Assembly (NCBI GenBank): GCA_005877225.1
Contig: VBPK01000078.1
Location: 1-12,687, forward strand
Reading direction: 5' to 3'
DNA length: 12,687 nucleotides
DNA from: Nitrososphaerota archaeon
GTDB lineage: Archaea > Thermoproteota > Nitrososphaeria > Nitrososphaerales > Gagatemarchaeaceae
Shown in pieces: positions 4,682-12,687 of this stretch. The position numbers and the translations under genes were made by a program. The stretch's first letter is position 1. Each line of letters opens with the position of its first letter. The notes under the pieces were generated by a model, which saw only the letters and a list, made by a program, of their open reading frames with translations, was not told the origin of the DNA and did not search any database.

Positions 4682-7600
4682 ATGCCATTCGACGCCAAGT
4701 CCGCTTGGGAACGGTCTAAACAACTCGCGCCCTTTCCTGACCATCTGAACCCATACTACGAGGACATCCTCTCCCAGTACGAACAAGCTTACAGCATCGC
4801 AGAAATCGGCAGGTCGAGAGGCCACGACCCCAACTACAGCGTGGAGCCTAGGACGGTCTTCGACCTCGCGGACAGGGTGAACGAGATGCTCGGCCTGGAC
4901 CAATTCGAGGGGCTCGCGGAGCGCCTGAGAATCCTTCTCACGACAACGAGCAAGGAGAAAGCCGCCATCAACATCTCTCAGGAGATAGCGCTGGGGAAGT
5001 TCGGAAGAATGGATACCGCCAAGGCACTCGAGTACGGCGTCAGAGCGGGCCTCGCAGTCATAACCGACGGAGTCACGGTAGCACCCATTCAAGGAATCTA
5101 TACCGTCTCAGTGAAGCAAAATGATGACAACAGCAGCTACGCGTCCGTGTCGTATGCAGGCCCAATGCGGTCTGCCGGGGGAACCGAGGCGGCCTTCTCA
5201 CTCGTGATAGCCGACCTGACGGCAAAGAAACTCGGCCTGTCGAGTTACAGGGCGAGAGAGGAAGAGATAGGCAGATACACCGAGGAACTCCGTGTCTACG
5301 AAAGAGAAGTTGGGAATTTTCAGTACAGGGTGACCGATGAAGATGTAAGGTCAGCAATATCCAACCTTCCAGTGGAGATTGACGGAGTCGAAACAGATCC
5401 CGTGGAGGTAGTCGTTCATAGAAACCTGAGCAGGGTCGGAACCGATCGCGTCAGAGGCGGGGCTCTGAGGGTGCTGAACGATGGGGTGGTCGGGAGGGCC
5501 CATAAACTGGAGAAGAAACTGGCGAGCTTGAACGTCTCGGGTTGGGAGTGGCTGGAACAGCTAGGGGGTGGGACGCAACAATCTTCCAGCGAGACTGAGC
5601 ACGCAGGTGCTCACTTTGAGGAAGTGATCTCTGGCAGAGCGGTCCTCTCGTCTCCCGGAAGAATGGGAGGCTTCAGGTTGAGGTATGGGCGCTCCTTTAA
5701 CACCGGCCTCTCAACGATCGGAATCCATCCCGCGCTGCCCACACTCCTGGACTTTCCGGTTGTGGTGGGGACGCAAGTCAAGGTAGACCAGCCTGGGAAG
5801 GCCGCGACAATAGCTTTCGTGGACAGCATAGAGGGGCCCACGGTTCTGCTAAGAGACGGTTCCGTCAGAAGGATAGACAGTGCTGAGCAAGCGGAGGAGG
5901 TTCGAGGCGAACTCGCTAAAGTAATCGACCTAGGAGACGTGCTAATCAGCTTTGGGGACTTCTTGGAGAGCAACAAGAACCTCCCCCCATCGCCATACGT
6001 TGTCGGGTGGTGGGCGCAAGATGTCGAAAACGCCTCCCTCTCGCTATCAAAGAGACAGAGCCCCGGTGAGGATCGAATCTACAAAGAAATTCTGGAAAGA
6101 ATAACAGCCGACCCCTCCCTGGGGATCTCGGCCAGGGAAGCACTGACACTCTCCAAAGAGTTGAACGTGCCCCTCCACCCTCGGTTCTCCTACCGTTTCG
6201 ACCGCCTCTCCGCGACCGAGCTGCTTGAGGTCCGACGGGCTTCTCATTACGCGAACGACCGTGTTGAGGTAGACATTACATCACATCGCGTGAAGCTGCT
6301 ACTAGAACGGACATTACTTCCGCATAGAGTGGAGGGCGGCGTTGCGCTGGTTGAAGGCGACGACGCAGTAATCCTCGCCCATCTCTTCGCTTTGGATTCA
6401 GCCGTGCCACCCTCGGAAGATTACAGAGACGCTGCAGATATGATTAGGGGCCTCTCAGGAATCAGAATCGGAAGGCAGACGACAGCTACCGTCGGCGTAC
6501 GCGTCGGGAGGCCGGAGAAGGCAATGCTAAGGCATCTCAAACCGCCGGTGCACACTCTCTTCCCAGTCGGCCCGGGCGGCGGGCCTTCGCGAAATCTTCT
6601 CACAGCGGTTGGCAAGGGCGAAACGGTCGAGGTCGACATCGTCAACCTCGTTTGTCCTTCATGCGGTGCCCGCCGCACCTCGATCAGATGCGACCAGTGC
6701 GGCGAGGCGACACAGAGATTTCTCACATGTCCGCGCTGCAACAAAGACACGAACGATTCGGTCTGTCCGAGCTGCAAGATTAAGACCGTGACTCATTCCA
6801 GAACGAGGTTCAACCTCAGGAGCAAGGTGGAATTCGCGATCAGAAGAGTTCCGCACGACCCGTCGAAACCCGTCAAAGGCGTTCGCGGTTTGACCAGCCA
6901 GTCGAAGACGCCGGAGGCGCTGGAGAAGGGTATCATCCGAAGCAATAACAGCGTCTATGTATACAAGGACGGGACGATGAGAATCGACATCACAAATGCC
7001 CCGCTAACTCACTTTAGACCCAGAGACATCAAGACCGACCTGCATACGCTATCGAGGTTAGGCTATACCGAAGACTACAGAGGCGAGCGGTTGACGAGAA
7101 TAGACCAAATCTTAGAAATCAAGCCTCAAGACGTGATTCTCCCCATCGATATCGCAGACGACCTCGTCCGCATGGCGAATTTCATCGATGAAGAACTCGC
7201 CACACTCTACAACATCAAACCGTTCTACGAGGCAAAGAAGGCTTCCGACCTGATTGGAAGGATTGTCATCGGATTGGCCCCCCACACATCGGTCGGAGTG
7301 GCCGGTCGCAGGATTGGTTTCGCGTCTACTCAGGTCTGTTTTGCCAGTCCATGCTGGCACGCCGCAAAGAGGCGTGACTGCGATGGAGACGGTGACTCGC
7401 TTTTGCTCCTCCTCGACACACTACTCAACTTCTCAACGGAATACATACCCGACCAGATCGGTGGGTTGATGGACACCCCTCTCCTTATACAGCCGGTCGT
7501 AATTCCAGCCGAGGTAGACAATCAGGCGCATAACTTCGATATCGCTTCGAGATATCCCAGAGAATTCTATGAAGCAACCCAGAACTATCCACCCGCCGCG

Positions 7601-8143
7601 TCACTGGAACCGATGGTGGAAACGATAGGAAGAAGGCTCGCGGGCGAGAGACAGTTCTTCGGGTTCGGTTTTACCCACGCCACCTCCTCTATTACAATAA
7701 AACGTTCCAGAGGAGCATACTCCACCCTGAGAACCTTGGCAGAGAAGATCGCGAAACAGATAGAAGTGGCTGACAAGATTGAAGCCGTGTCAACGAAAGA
7801 AGTCGTCGAATCGATAATCAGAACCCATCTGATAAGGGACGTGATGGGAAACACGAAGAAGTATGCCTCGCAGGCCTTCAAGTGTAAGGGTTGTGGCGCG
7901 ACGTATAGAAGACCACCAATCTCAAGTCGCTGTGACATCTGCGGCAGCGAACTACGTGAGACACTGACTCAGGCATCCGTGGAGAAATATTTGGCTACAG
8001 CGCAGAGGCTCGCGAGAGACTACAACGTAGACGAGTACCTGAAGAGCCGTCTCGAGATGGCCCAGAGGGAACTAGACCAGCTCTTCCCGGGTAGAGGGAG
8101 GTCGACCCAGACGGAACTCACGGAATTCGCGAACTCTAGCTAA
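4682..8143 (+). CDS. polC: DNA polymerase D large subunit (DP2)
   Basis: This is the catalytic subunit of PolD, the archaea-specific replicative polymerase; the DP1 exonuclease subunit is not in this window. The 1153 residues match inteinless DP2. Visible features are an early conserved segment NPYYEDILSQYEQAY, GPMRSAGGTEAAFSLV in the N-terminal third, a cysteine-rich zinc region at residues 658-698 with four CxxC-type pairs, and the catalytic segment KRRDCDGDGDSLLLLLDTLL. In that segment the double-psi-barrel aspartates are probably D901 and D903. There is a C-terminal zinc site (C1068, C1071, C1084, C1087) and a tail QTELTEFA at 1143-1150 that fits a PCNA-interacting box. The usual NCDGDED reads DCDGDGD here. 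The ATG is preceded by a purine-rich GAGGGAG. The stop overlaps the end of convergent glyA by 8 bases. Confidence 0.97.
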   Translation: MPFDAKSAWERSKQLAPFPDHLNPYYEDILSQYEQAYSIAEIGRSRGHDPNYSVEPRTVFDLADRVNEMLGLDQFEGLAERLRILLTTTSKEKAAINISQEIALGKFGRMDTAKALEYGVRAGLAVITDGVTVAPIQGIYTVSVKQNDDNSSYASVSYAGPMRSAGGTEAAFSLVIADLTAKKLGLSSYRAREEEIGRYTEELRVYEREVGNFQYRVTDEDVRSAISNLPVEIDGVETDPVEVVVHRNLSRVGTDRVRGGALRVLNDGVVGRAHKLEKKLASLNVSGWEWLEQLGGGTQQSSSETEHAGAHFEEVISGRAVLSSPGRMGGFRLRYGRSFNTGLSTIGIHPALPTLLDFPVVVGTQVKVDQPGKAATIAFVDSIEGPTVLLRDGSVRRIDSAEQAEEVRGELAKVIDLGDVLISFGDFLESNKNLPPSPYVVGWWAQDVENASLSLSKRQSPGEDRIYKEILERITADPSLGISAREALTLSKELNVPLHPRFSYRFDRLSATELLEVRRASHYANDRVEVDITSHRVKLLLERTLLPHRVEGGVALVEGDDAVILAHLFALDSAVPPSEDYRDAADMIRGLSGIRIGRQTTATVGVRVGRPEKAMLRHLKPPVHTLFPVGPGGGPSRNLLTAVGKGETVEVDIVNLVCPSCGARRTSIRCDQCGEATQRFLTCPRCNKDTNDSVCPSCKIKTVTHSRTRFNLRSKVEFAIRRVPHDPSKPVKGVRGLTSQSKTPEALEKGIIRSNNSVYVYKDGTMRIDITNAPLTHFRPRDIKTDLHTLSRLGYTEDYRGERLTRIDQILEIKPQDVILPIDIADDLVRMANFIDEELATLYNIKPFYEAKKASDLIGRIVIGLAPHTSVGVAGRRIGFASTQVCFASPCWHAAKRRDCDGDGDSLLLLLDTLLNFSTEYIPDQIGGLMDTPLLIQPVVIPAEVDNQAHNFDIASRYPREFYEATQNYPPAASLEPMVETIGRRLAGERQFFGFGFTHATSSITIKRSRGAYSTLRTLAEKIAKQIEVADKIEAVSTKEVVESIIRTHLIRDVMGNTKKYASQAFKCKGCGATYRRPPISSRCDICGSELRETLTQASVEKYLATAQRLARDYNVDEYLKSRLEMAQRELDQLFPGRGRSTQTELTEFANSS

Positions 8144-9437
8144 AGAAATAAGCAGGTGACGACCTGAAGGAATACTTGACGGTCCTGAAGGGGGCTCTAA
8201 GTTCGTGGATTCTCCTTCTGACTTCTCGCCCTCTTTCAGTCGAAAGTCCGAGATGAATTATCTCGGCGACATCGATCATATCACCCCTTCTCATTCCCAG
8301 TCGCGTCAGCTCCGAGACACCGAGCCTCACCCCGCCCGGGTTGGTGTAATGGCGACCCGCCTGCAGGTCTCCGGGGATCAACTGCCTGTTGACAATGATG
8401 TTCATCTCCTCGAGTTTGCGCTCCATGGCACCGCCGTCCCCGTACTTGGTCACATCAAGGGCAACCTGATGCGACCTCGTGAACCCGTTCTTCTCACCTA
8501 GTACGACCTCACCCAATTCCGAGAGGTGCTCTGCCAGAGCTCTCGCGTTGTTTACTACGTCCCTTGCGTAAGAGTGGCCGAACCTCAGGAACTCCGCGAA
8601 CGCGAGGGCCTTCCCCGCAACGCTGTGCAGGTGGTGGTTACTTGTCGTCCCCGGAAAGACCGCCTTCTTAATCTCCTCGGAAAGCCTCAGACTGCTCGCG
8701 ATAGCGCCACCCTGCGGCCCAAACAGCGTCTTGTGAGTGCTGAACGTCATCACTTCTGCGCCCTCCCTGAGCGGGTCCTGGAACTGCCCACCCGCCACCA
8801 ACCCAGCGACATGCGCCGCGTCGTAACAGACTAGGCCCCCGGCTTCACTCACCGCTTCACTCAATTCTCTAACGGGATGAGGAAACAAGAAGAGGCTACC
8901 TCCAAACATTGCCATCTTCACGACCTTGCCCGCCTCGTGCAGCTTGGACATCCTTCTTTTTGTTTCATCCACATCGATATTCATCTCACCCTTATCGAAC
9001 GCGAAATACTCAATCTCAAGGCCGTGGACGAGTCCCGCAGAGCCGGAAAACTCCTTCTTTCCCGTAGATATGTGGCCGCCGTTGGGGATCGAAAGCGCGA
9101 ACATGATATCCCCTGGAGAGGTGAATGCCGAGTAGACCGCCAAGTTCGCCCCGACTCCCGAGGTCGGCCTTACATCGACAAATTCGGCCCTGAAGAGCTT
9201 CCTGGCCATCTCGATTGCGAGAAGTTCGACCTCGTCTATGTACTTGCAGCCGGCATAGACGCGCTCCCCCGGCCAACCCTCTGCGTATCTATGTCCCAAG
9301 TCTGATGAAAGAACTTCGCGAACCCGCTTCGATGTCACATTCTCGCTCGCTATCATCGGTAGGCTGTCGGCGAACCAACGCTCGTGCTCCCTGACAAGAC
9401 GGAGAATCTTGCTGTACGCTTCACTACCCCTCGGCAT
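8136..9437 (-). CDS. glyA: Serine hydroxymethyltransferase
   Basis: This PLP enzyme interconverts serine and glycine while loading a one-carbon unit on a (methano)pterin or folate carrier, supplying thymidylate and purine synthesis. The 433 residues are full length. Visible motifs are PMIASENV (27-34), RYAEGWPGERVYAGC (50-64), the SGVGANLAVYSA segment (94-105), YDAAHVAGLVAGGQFQDPL, and the PLP-lysine motif STHKTLFGPQGG with K236. The NRQLIPGD and GGVRLGVSELTRLGM segments near the C-terminus match archaeal SHMTs. The ATG at 9437 has a TATA-like ACAACTTAAC 29-38 bases upstream. Its stop lies inside the final codons of polC, so the two messages are antisense at their ends. A link to tmk through dTMP supply is inference from context. 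Confidence 0.96.
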   Translation of the reverse strand: MPRGSEAYSKILRLVREHERWFADSLPMIASENVTSKRVREVLSSDLGHRYAEGWPGERVYAGCKYIDEVELLAIEMARKLFRAEFVDVRPTSGVGANLAVYSAFTSPGDIMFALSIPNGGHISTGKKEFSGSAGLVHGLEIEYFAFDKGEMNIDVDETKRRMSKLHEAGKVVKMAMFGGSLFLFPHPVRELSEAVSEAGGLVCYDAAHVAGLVAGGQFQDPLREGAEVMTFSTHKTLFGPQGGAIASSLRLSEEIKKAVFPGTTSNHHLHSVAGKALAFAEFLRFGHSYARDVVNNARALAEHLSELGEVVLGEKNGFTRSHQVALDVTKYGDGGAMERKLEEMNIIVNRQLIPGDLQAGRHYTNPGGVRLGVSELTRLGMRRGDMIDVAEIIHLGLSTERGREVRRRIHELRAPFRTVKYSFRSSPAYFFS

Positions 9438-9571
9438 GCCGACAAACTAGCGGATTCTGGGTTCTGTTAAGTTGTCGGTCGAGGCATTAATCCGAGCATC
9501 TCGTCAGCCTACAACTTAACTGGGCAGAAGACGCTACGCTTAAGAACCTTCATCGAAGATGATGAATTGCC
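9438..9571. promoter_or_regulatory. Divergent glyA/secG promoter with 10-bp inverted repeat
   Basis: GTTAAGTTGT (9466-9475) and ACAACTTAAC (9511-9520) are perfect reverse complements separated by 35 bases. Each gene therefore sees the same ACAACTTAAC upstream on its own strand, ending 28 bases from the glyA ATG and 51 bases from the secG ATG. A second TATA-like CTTAAG at 9539-9544 is better placed for a leaderless secG message (start near 9568). The arms could be paired box A elements or the half-sites of a shared operator. Confidence 0.6.
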
Positions 9572-9736
9572 ATGAGCGGCAAGAAGAAGGGCAATCCCCT
9601 TCCCGCATCGAGCGCGGGACTACTGACGTTCTTCAACGAGGCGACAGAGGGAATCAAGATCAAGCCTGAGCTAGTCATGGCTTTCTCCATAACTCTGGTA
9701 ATTACATCGCTTATCATGAATCAGATATTCCGCTGA
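9572..9736 (+). CDS. secG: Preprotein translocase Sec61-beta/SecG subunit
   Basis: This 54-residue protein is the small beta subunit of the archaeal Sec translocon. It has a basic N-terminus MSGKKKGNPLPASSAGLLTF, the family-typical FFNEATEGIKIKPE amphipathic segment, and a single C-terminal membrane helix (about residues 34-50, LVMAFSITLVITSLIM). Length and order match archaeal Sec61-beta proteins. A box A-like CTTAAG lies 28-33 bases upstream of the ATG, suggesting a leaderless message. It begins a compact rightward operon; the DUF2070 gene starts 4 bases after the stop. Confidence 0.93.
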   Translation: MSGKKKGNPLPASSAGLLTFFNEATEGIKIKPELVMAFSITLVITSLIMNQIFR

Positions 9737-9740
9737 CCCA

Positions 9741-11504
9741 GTGTCTTTGTTGTCCTCTTCTTCGACAGAGGAGCTTGCAAGAAGATACACGAGTCTTTTC
9801 TCCCTCCCTTCATCCACGAGTCTCGTCACATACCTAGGAGTCTCGGCAGTCCTGCTCGCCCTATCGTTTGACAGGCTACATCTCGACTTGATTTCGACCC
9901 TATTAGGCCTCGCGACGACATTCACCTCGACACTCGTACTCCAATACCTAATCAAGGTCGTAGAACCGAGTTCGATTGCGACGCCGAGAAGGGTGAGCGC
10001 GATGATCCTCTCTGGGACTCTCATCTGGCTATTTGCCGTCGCTGCCGAGCTGTTCTACGTCTCTCTCTTCAAGTCAATTCAGAACCTGGTGACAATATCA
10101 TTTGGCGCCTTTCTGGTCTTTGCTTTCGAGTTCGTGGTAATCAATGGGGCCTTTGTGGAGAAGACGAGGTTCGCCGGACCTCTATCGATCATACATCCAA
10201 CACTCGTCTTCCTGTGGTCGGGAACTCTCGCCAGGGTTTCTATGCTAGGGGTCGGAGCAGGGGCCATCGTAGTCGCACTCGCTTTCGTCTTTATTTACAA
10301 GCTGAAAGCAATACGAACCCTCACCAACGACTCTGCTATTCACACGTTCCAAGCGTTCCTTAAGACTTGGGCTGCGCACAACCCTGAAGAACTGGAGAGA
10401 GCTCTTTCGCGCTACTCGGTTGAAGAATCTGTCGGAACAAGAGTGATAAAGTTTGAAATGCGTAACAAGCAACCCACCCTGGTCCTCTCAGGGATACACC
10501 CCGGCCCTTTCTTTCCCGTGGGGAGCTATAATCTACCAGAGCTATTCTTTGAAAAGTTCGACGCCGAACAAATGACCGCTCTGACGATGCATCGCCCTGG
10601 CGGTCATGAAAAGAATCTTCCGACCCGGGACGAGTGCGTTCGATACGCCAGCGAAACAGCAACCCTTGCCGCCGGCATTCAGACCAAGAATCAGCCCGCG
10701 GACATGCGAGGGCCGGTTCTGGCCAAGATAGACGATTTTAGCACCGCCTGTATCGCTCTCGGCAATCAGGCCCTTGTCATAGTCTCCTCCTCCCCCCTGA
10801 GCTCTGACGACATAACATACTCCGTAGAGGGAACGCTAGCCTCGGTGGCGAAAGAATTCGGTTTCGAGGTCTCCATTGTGGACGCCCACAATTCAATTGG
10901 TAGCAAAAAAGTAAAATTCGAAATTACAAGCGACCGTCCTTGGCGTGACCTCATCGAGAGGTTGAGACGAGAAGAAGAGCATGAATTTCGCGTCGGCTTT
11001 GCCCATTCGTCCGAGGCGGAGTTCAGCCACGGGCCAGACATAAGCGACGCCGGGGTGGGAGTTTTGGCATTCGAGGTTGAAAAGACCAAATGGGCGCTCG
11101 TTCTCGTGGACTCGAACAACGCAAATTCTGGGTCGAAGGAAGAAGTGAAACTGAAGCTAGAGAGCGCGGGGTTCAGGCTGATTGAGCTTTGCACCTCGGA
11201 CTCTCACAACCTCGCAGCCCGCGGAGTCGCGATGGAGCGCGGTTATTTCGCACTGGGCGAAGCAACCCCGATATCCGACGTCGCATCCTACGTTGTCAAG
11301 CTCGCTCAGATCGCGGAGAGCCGGCTCTCATATCGTAGATATGGAATAGGCGAGTTTGTCAGCAAGGTCCACGTTTTCGGCACGAAAGCAATAGAGGATT
11401 TCGCATTACTCGCTCGGCGCAGCTCGACCTTTGCGAAGAGGTTCATCATGGTAGCGGTACCGCTGACGCTCGTCCTACTAATCCTGACGATCATATCAGA
11501 TTGA
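9741..11504 (+). CDS. DUF2070-like polytopic membrane protein with soluble domain
   Basis: The 587-residue protein resembles the archaeal DUF2070 family of unknown function. The N-terminal third has about six hydrophobic segments (roughly residues 27-42, 48-72, 86-110, 114-137, 146-160, 166-187). A large soluble domain follows (about 200-560), then one C-terminal membrane helix (about 568-585). The soluble domain holds several conserved-looking polar motifs: GIHPGPFFPVGS with H253, MHRPGGHEKN with H284, H289 and E290, VDAHN with D381 and H383, and SDSHN with D487 and H489. Their clustering suggests a metal- or phosphate-binding catalytic site, which is inference only. The start is GTG at 9741, four bases after secG, and the junction TGACCCAGTGTCT is nearly identical to the next one before tmk. 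Cotranscription with secG hints at, but does not show, a membrane or secretion role. Confidence 0.8.
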   Translation: MSLLSSSSTEELARRYTSLFSLPSSTSLVTYLGVSAVLLALSFDRLHLDLISTLLGLATTFTSTLVLQYLIKVVEPSSIATPRRVSAMILSGTLIWLFAVAAELFYVSLFKSIQNLVTISFGAFLVFAFEFVVINGAFVEKTRFAGPLSIIHPTLVFLWSGTLARVSMLGVGAGAIVVALAFVFIYKLKAIRTLTNDSAIHTFQAFLKTWAAHNPEELERALSRYSVEESVGTRVIKFEMRNKQPTLVLSGIHPGPFFPVGSYNLPELFFEKFDAEQMTALTMHRPGGHEKNLPTRDECVRYASETATLAAGIQTKNQPADMRGPVLAKIDDFSTACIALGNQALVIVSSSPLSSDDITYSVEGTLASVAKEFGFEVSIVDAHNSIGSKKVKFEITSDRPWRDLIERLRREEEHEFRVGFAHSSEAEFSHGPDISDAGVGVLAFEVEKTKWALVLVDSNNANSGSKEEVKLKLESAGFRLIELCTSDSHNLAARGVAMERGYFALGEATPISDVASYVVKLAQIAESRLSYRRYGIGEFVSKVHVFGTKAIEDFALLARRSSTFAKRFIMVAVPLTLVLLILTIISD

Positions 11505-11508
11505 CCCA

Positions 11509-12192
11509 ATGTCTCCTGCACAAGCCCTTCCAGAGCAAAAGATTTTAGATTTCCTTAAGCAGAAGACAGTGGTCGAGACTTCGGGAGTCGGGTTCATAAT
11601 AGGAATAGAAGGCATAGACGCCGCCGGGAAGCGCACCCAGAGCTCTCTCCTGCGCTCATGGTTGATTAGAAGAGGGATACGAACTGAAATTCTTTCATTT
11701 CCGGATTACACCACACATCTCGGCATGGAGCTCAAGAAGTTCCTAGCAGGTGAGAGAGACTACTCTCCCCACCTAAGCCACATACTCTTCGCAGCGAATC
11801 GCTGGGAGAAGCGCGAAACGATAGAAAATTACCTCTCCCACGGAAAAGTGGTGATTGTGGATAGGTATACTGAGTCGAACCTGGTATACGGAGTTGCCAA
11901 CGGTCTCCCCCTCGATTGGCTTGTCAATCTGGAGGAAGGATTACCGAAAGCAAGTCTGGTGCTCGTTCTGGATGCCCCGACCGGGAAGCTCTTCGACCGC
12001 CGAGGCCACCTCAAGGACAGGTATGAAGGAGACCTCACACTGCAGGAAAGGGCTAGAAAGACCTACCTCGAACTGGCGGGGCGCTTCGGGTGGGTCGTCA
12101 TCAACGCAGACGAAGGGTCACAGTCCGTCCAGATGTCGATTGTGAAGGCGGTCTCCCAGCATCTCTCGGTCAAGACCGGCCAAACGATTTAA
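11509..12192 (+). CDS. tmk: Thymidylate kinase
   Basis: The enzyme phosphorylates dTMP to dTDP with ATP. The 227 residues include an N-terminal extension of about 28 residues before the first strand. Visible motifs are the P-loop EGIDAAGKRTQ (residues 34-44), FPDYTT for the substrate site, a DRYTESN segment matching the family DRY/H motif, and a LID-like region DRRGHLKDRYEGD. Arginine at P-loop position 42 replaces the commoner serine or threonine; GKRT is known in other dTMP kinases, so this does not suggest loss of function. The ATG lies four bases after the DUF2070 stop, so translation is probably coupled within the operon. The downstream HD gene starts 23 bases later, forming a small dNTP module. 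Confidence 0.93.
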   Translation: MSPAQALPEQKILDFLKQKTVVETSGVGFIIGIEGIDAAGKRTQSSLLRSWLIRRGIRTEILSFPDYTTHLGMELKKFLAGERDYSPHLSHILFAANRWEKRETIENYLSHGKVVIVDRYTESNLVYGVANGLPLDWLVNLEEGLPKASLVLVLDAPTGKLFDRRGHLKDRYEGDLTLQERARKTYLELAGRFGWVVINADEGSQSVQMSIVKAVSQHLSVKTGQTI

Positions 12193-12215
12193 ACACGAAT
12201 AGCAACACATCCCCA

Positions 12216-12687
12216 TTGATACTGAAGCCCATAGCCGAGATAAGGGACCCAGTTCATGGATACGTTAAGATAACCGAGGTCGAGCGTGACCTAATCGATT
12301 CGCCCTTCATACAGAGGCTAAGGCGGATTCATCAACTCGCAGGAGCCTACTTGGTGTACCCGGGCGCCGTTCATTCTCGTTTCGAACACGTAATCGGAAC
12401 AATGAATGTGGCGGGGATGATTGCCGAGTCTCTCTCAAAGAGAATCGGTATAGACAATGACGAGATTCAGGAGGTCAGACTCGCCGCTCTCCTACACGAC
12501 GCGGGGCACGGCCCGTTCTCGCACATGTACGAAGAAGTCTTGACCGAAAAGACGGACCTTACGCACGAAGACATATCACAACGCGTAATCCTCGAAACTT
12601 CAATCAAGGACATACTCGAGAAGCACGGCTTCTCACCCAAAAAAATGTCGGAGTTCTGCGTCGGGAAGCAGACAACCAAACCTCCCT
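12216..12687 (+). CDS. HD-domain phosphohydrolase, SAMHD1/dGTPase-like (cut by window edge)
   Basis: The open frame has 157 complete codons and runs off the right edge. It begins KPIAEIRDPVHGYVKITEVE, followed by LIDSPFIQRLRRIHQLAG and YPGAVHSRFEH (metal His H58), then LLHDAGHGPFSH with the HD pair H94-D95. This order matches HD-superfamily proteins related to dNTP triphosphohydrolases such as SAMHD1 and bacterial YwfO-type enzymes, which split dNTPs into nucleoside and triphosphate; the exact substrate here is inferred. The start is probably TTG at 12216: the frame has a stop-free run upstream but no ATG or GTG, and similarity to the family begins just after this codon. It follows tmk by 23 bases and is likely in the same operon, pairing dNTP synthesis with dNTP breakdown. 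Confidence 0.87.
   Translation, partial: MILKPIAEIRDPVHGYVKITEVERDLIDSPFIQRLRRIHQLAGAYLVYPGAVHSRFEHVIGTMNVAGMIAESLSKRIGIDNDEIQEVRLAALLHDAGHGPFSHMYEEVLTEKTDLTHEDISQRVILETSIKDILEKHGFSPKKMSEFCVGKQTTKPP

Noticed and set aside
8877..9305. Long open frame antisense to glyA (142 codons)
   Set aside because: It is a shadow of a high-GC coding region; the SHMT frame has complete motifs and this one has none.
11611..11641. Arginine at the serine/threonine position of the dTMP kinase P-loop (GKRT) as a sign of inactivation
   Set aside because: GKRT occurs in other functional dTMP kinases such as that of Mycobacterium tuberculosis, so it is not aberrant.
1..12687. CRISPR arrays, tRNA or rRNA genes, transposases or inteins
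   Set aside because: No regularly spaced repeats, cloverleaf-like sequences, transposase motifs or interrupted PolD motifs were seen; the polC catalytic segment is continuous.

Overview
The window looks archaeal. It carries an Orc1/Cdc6 initiator, the large subunit of the archaea-specific polymerase D, a GGGP synthase for ether lipids, a Sec61-beta protein, an Elf1-like zinc protein and a DUF2070 membrane protein. Archaeal box A (TATA-like) elements sit about 20-30 bases before many start codons, which suggests leaderless transcripts. The Elf1 protein and the style of the SHMT and GGGP synthase proteins point to the TACK side, probably Thaumarchaeota/Nitrososphaeria or a relative. That placement rests on remembered family features, not on a search.

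Layout. 1-1173 (-) is an Orc1/Cdc6 gene cut by the left edge. 1174-1673 is non-coding and looks like a replication origin: two 21-bp origin recognition boxes face each other (1379-1399 and 1454-1474), a weaker third lies in the cdc6 promoter, and the hexamer GTGAAC recurs eight times over both strands. 1674-2087 (+) is a small winged-helix protein. It converges on and overlaps a membrane-anchored winged-helix protein (2069-2644, -). Next comes a conserved-looking helical protein of unknown function (2684-3046, -). 3287-4292 (+) is a tight pair, elf1 and GGGP synthase. 4293-4681 is a spacer with inverted repeats and, just before polC, a decayed second copy of the last ~22 codons of the GGGP synthase gene. 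4682-8143 (+) is polC (PolD large subunit), converging on glyA (8136-9437, -). A divergent promoter region then leads into a compact rightward operon: secG (9572-9736), DUF2070 (9741-11504), tmk (11509-12192) and an HD-domain phosphohydrolase cut by the right edge.

How it fits together. Initiator, origin and replicative polymerase subunit lie within about 8 kb. They are joined by genes for dTMP phosphorylation (tmk), probable dNTP breakdown (HD protein) and one-carbon supply (glyA, which feeds thymidylate synthesis). This is a replication and nucleotide neighbourhood mixed with transcription elongation (elf1), membrane lipid (GGGP synthase) and protein export (secG) genes. The items most worth a second look are the GTGAAC repeats inside the origin, the duplicated GGGP synthase tail, the two origin-proximal winged-helix proteins (one membrane-bound), the histidine-rich candidate active site of the DUF2070 protein, and the symmetric promoter between glyA and secG.
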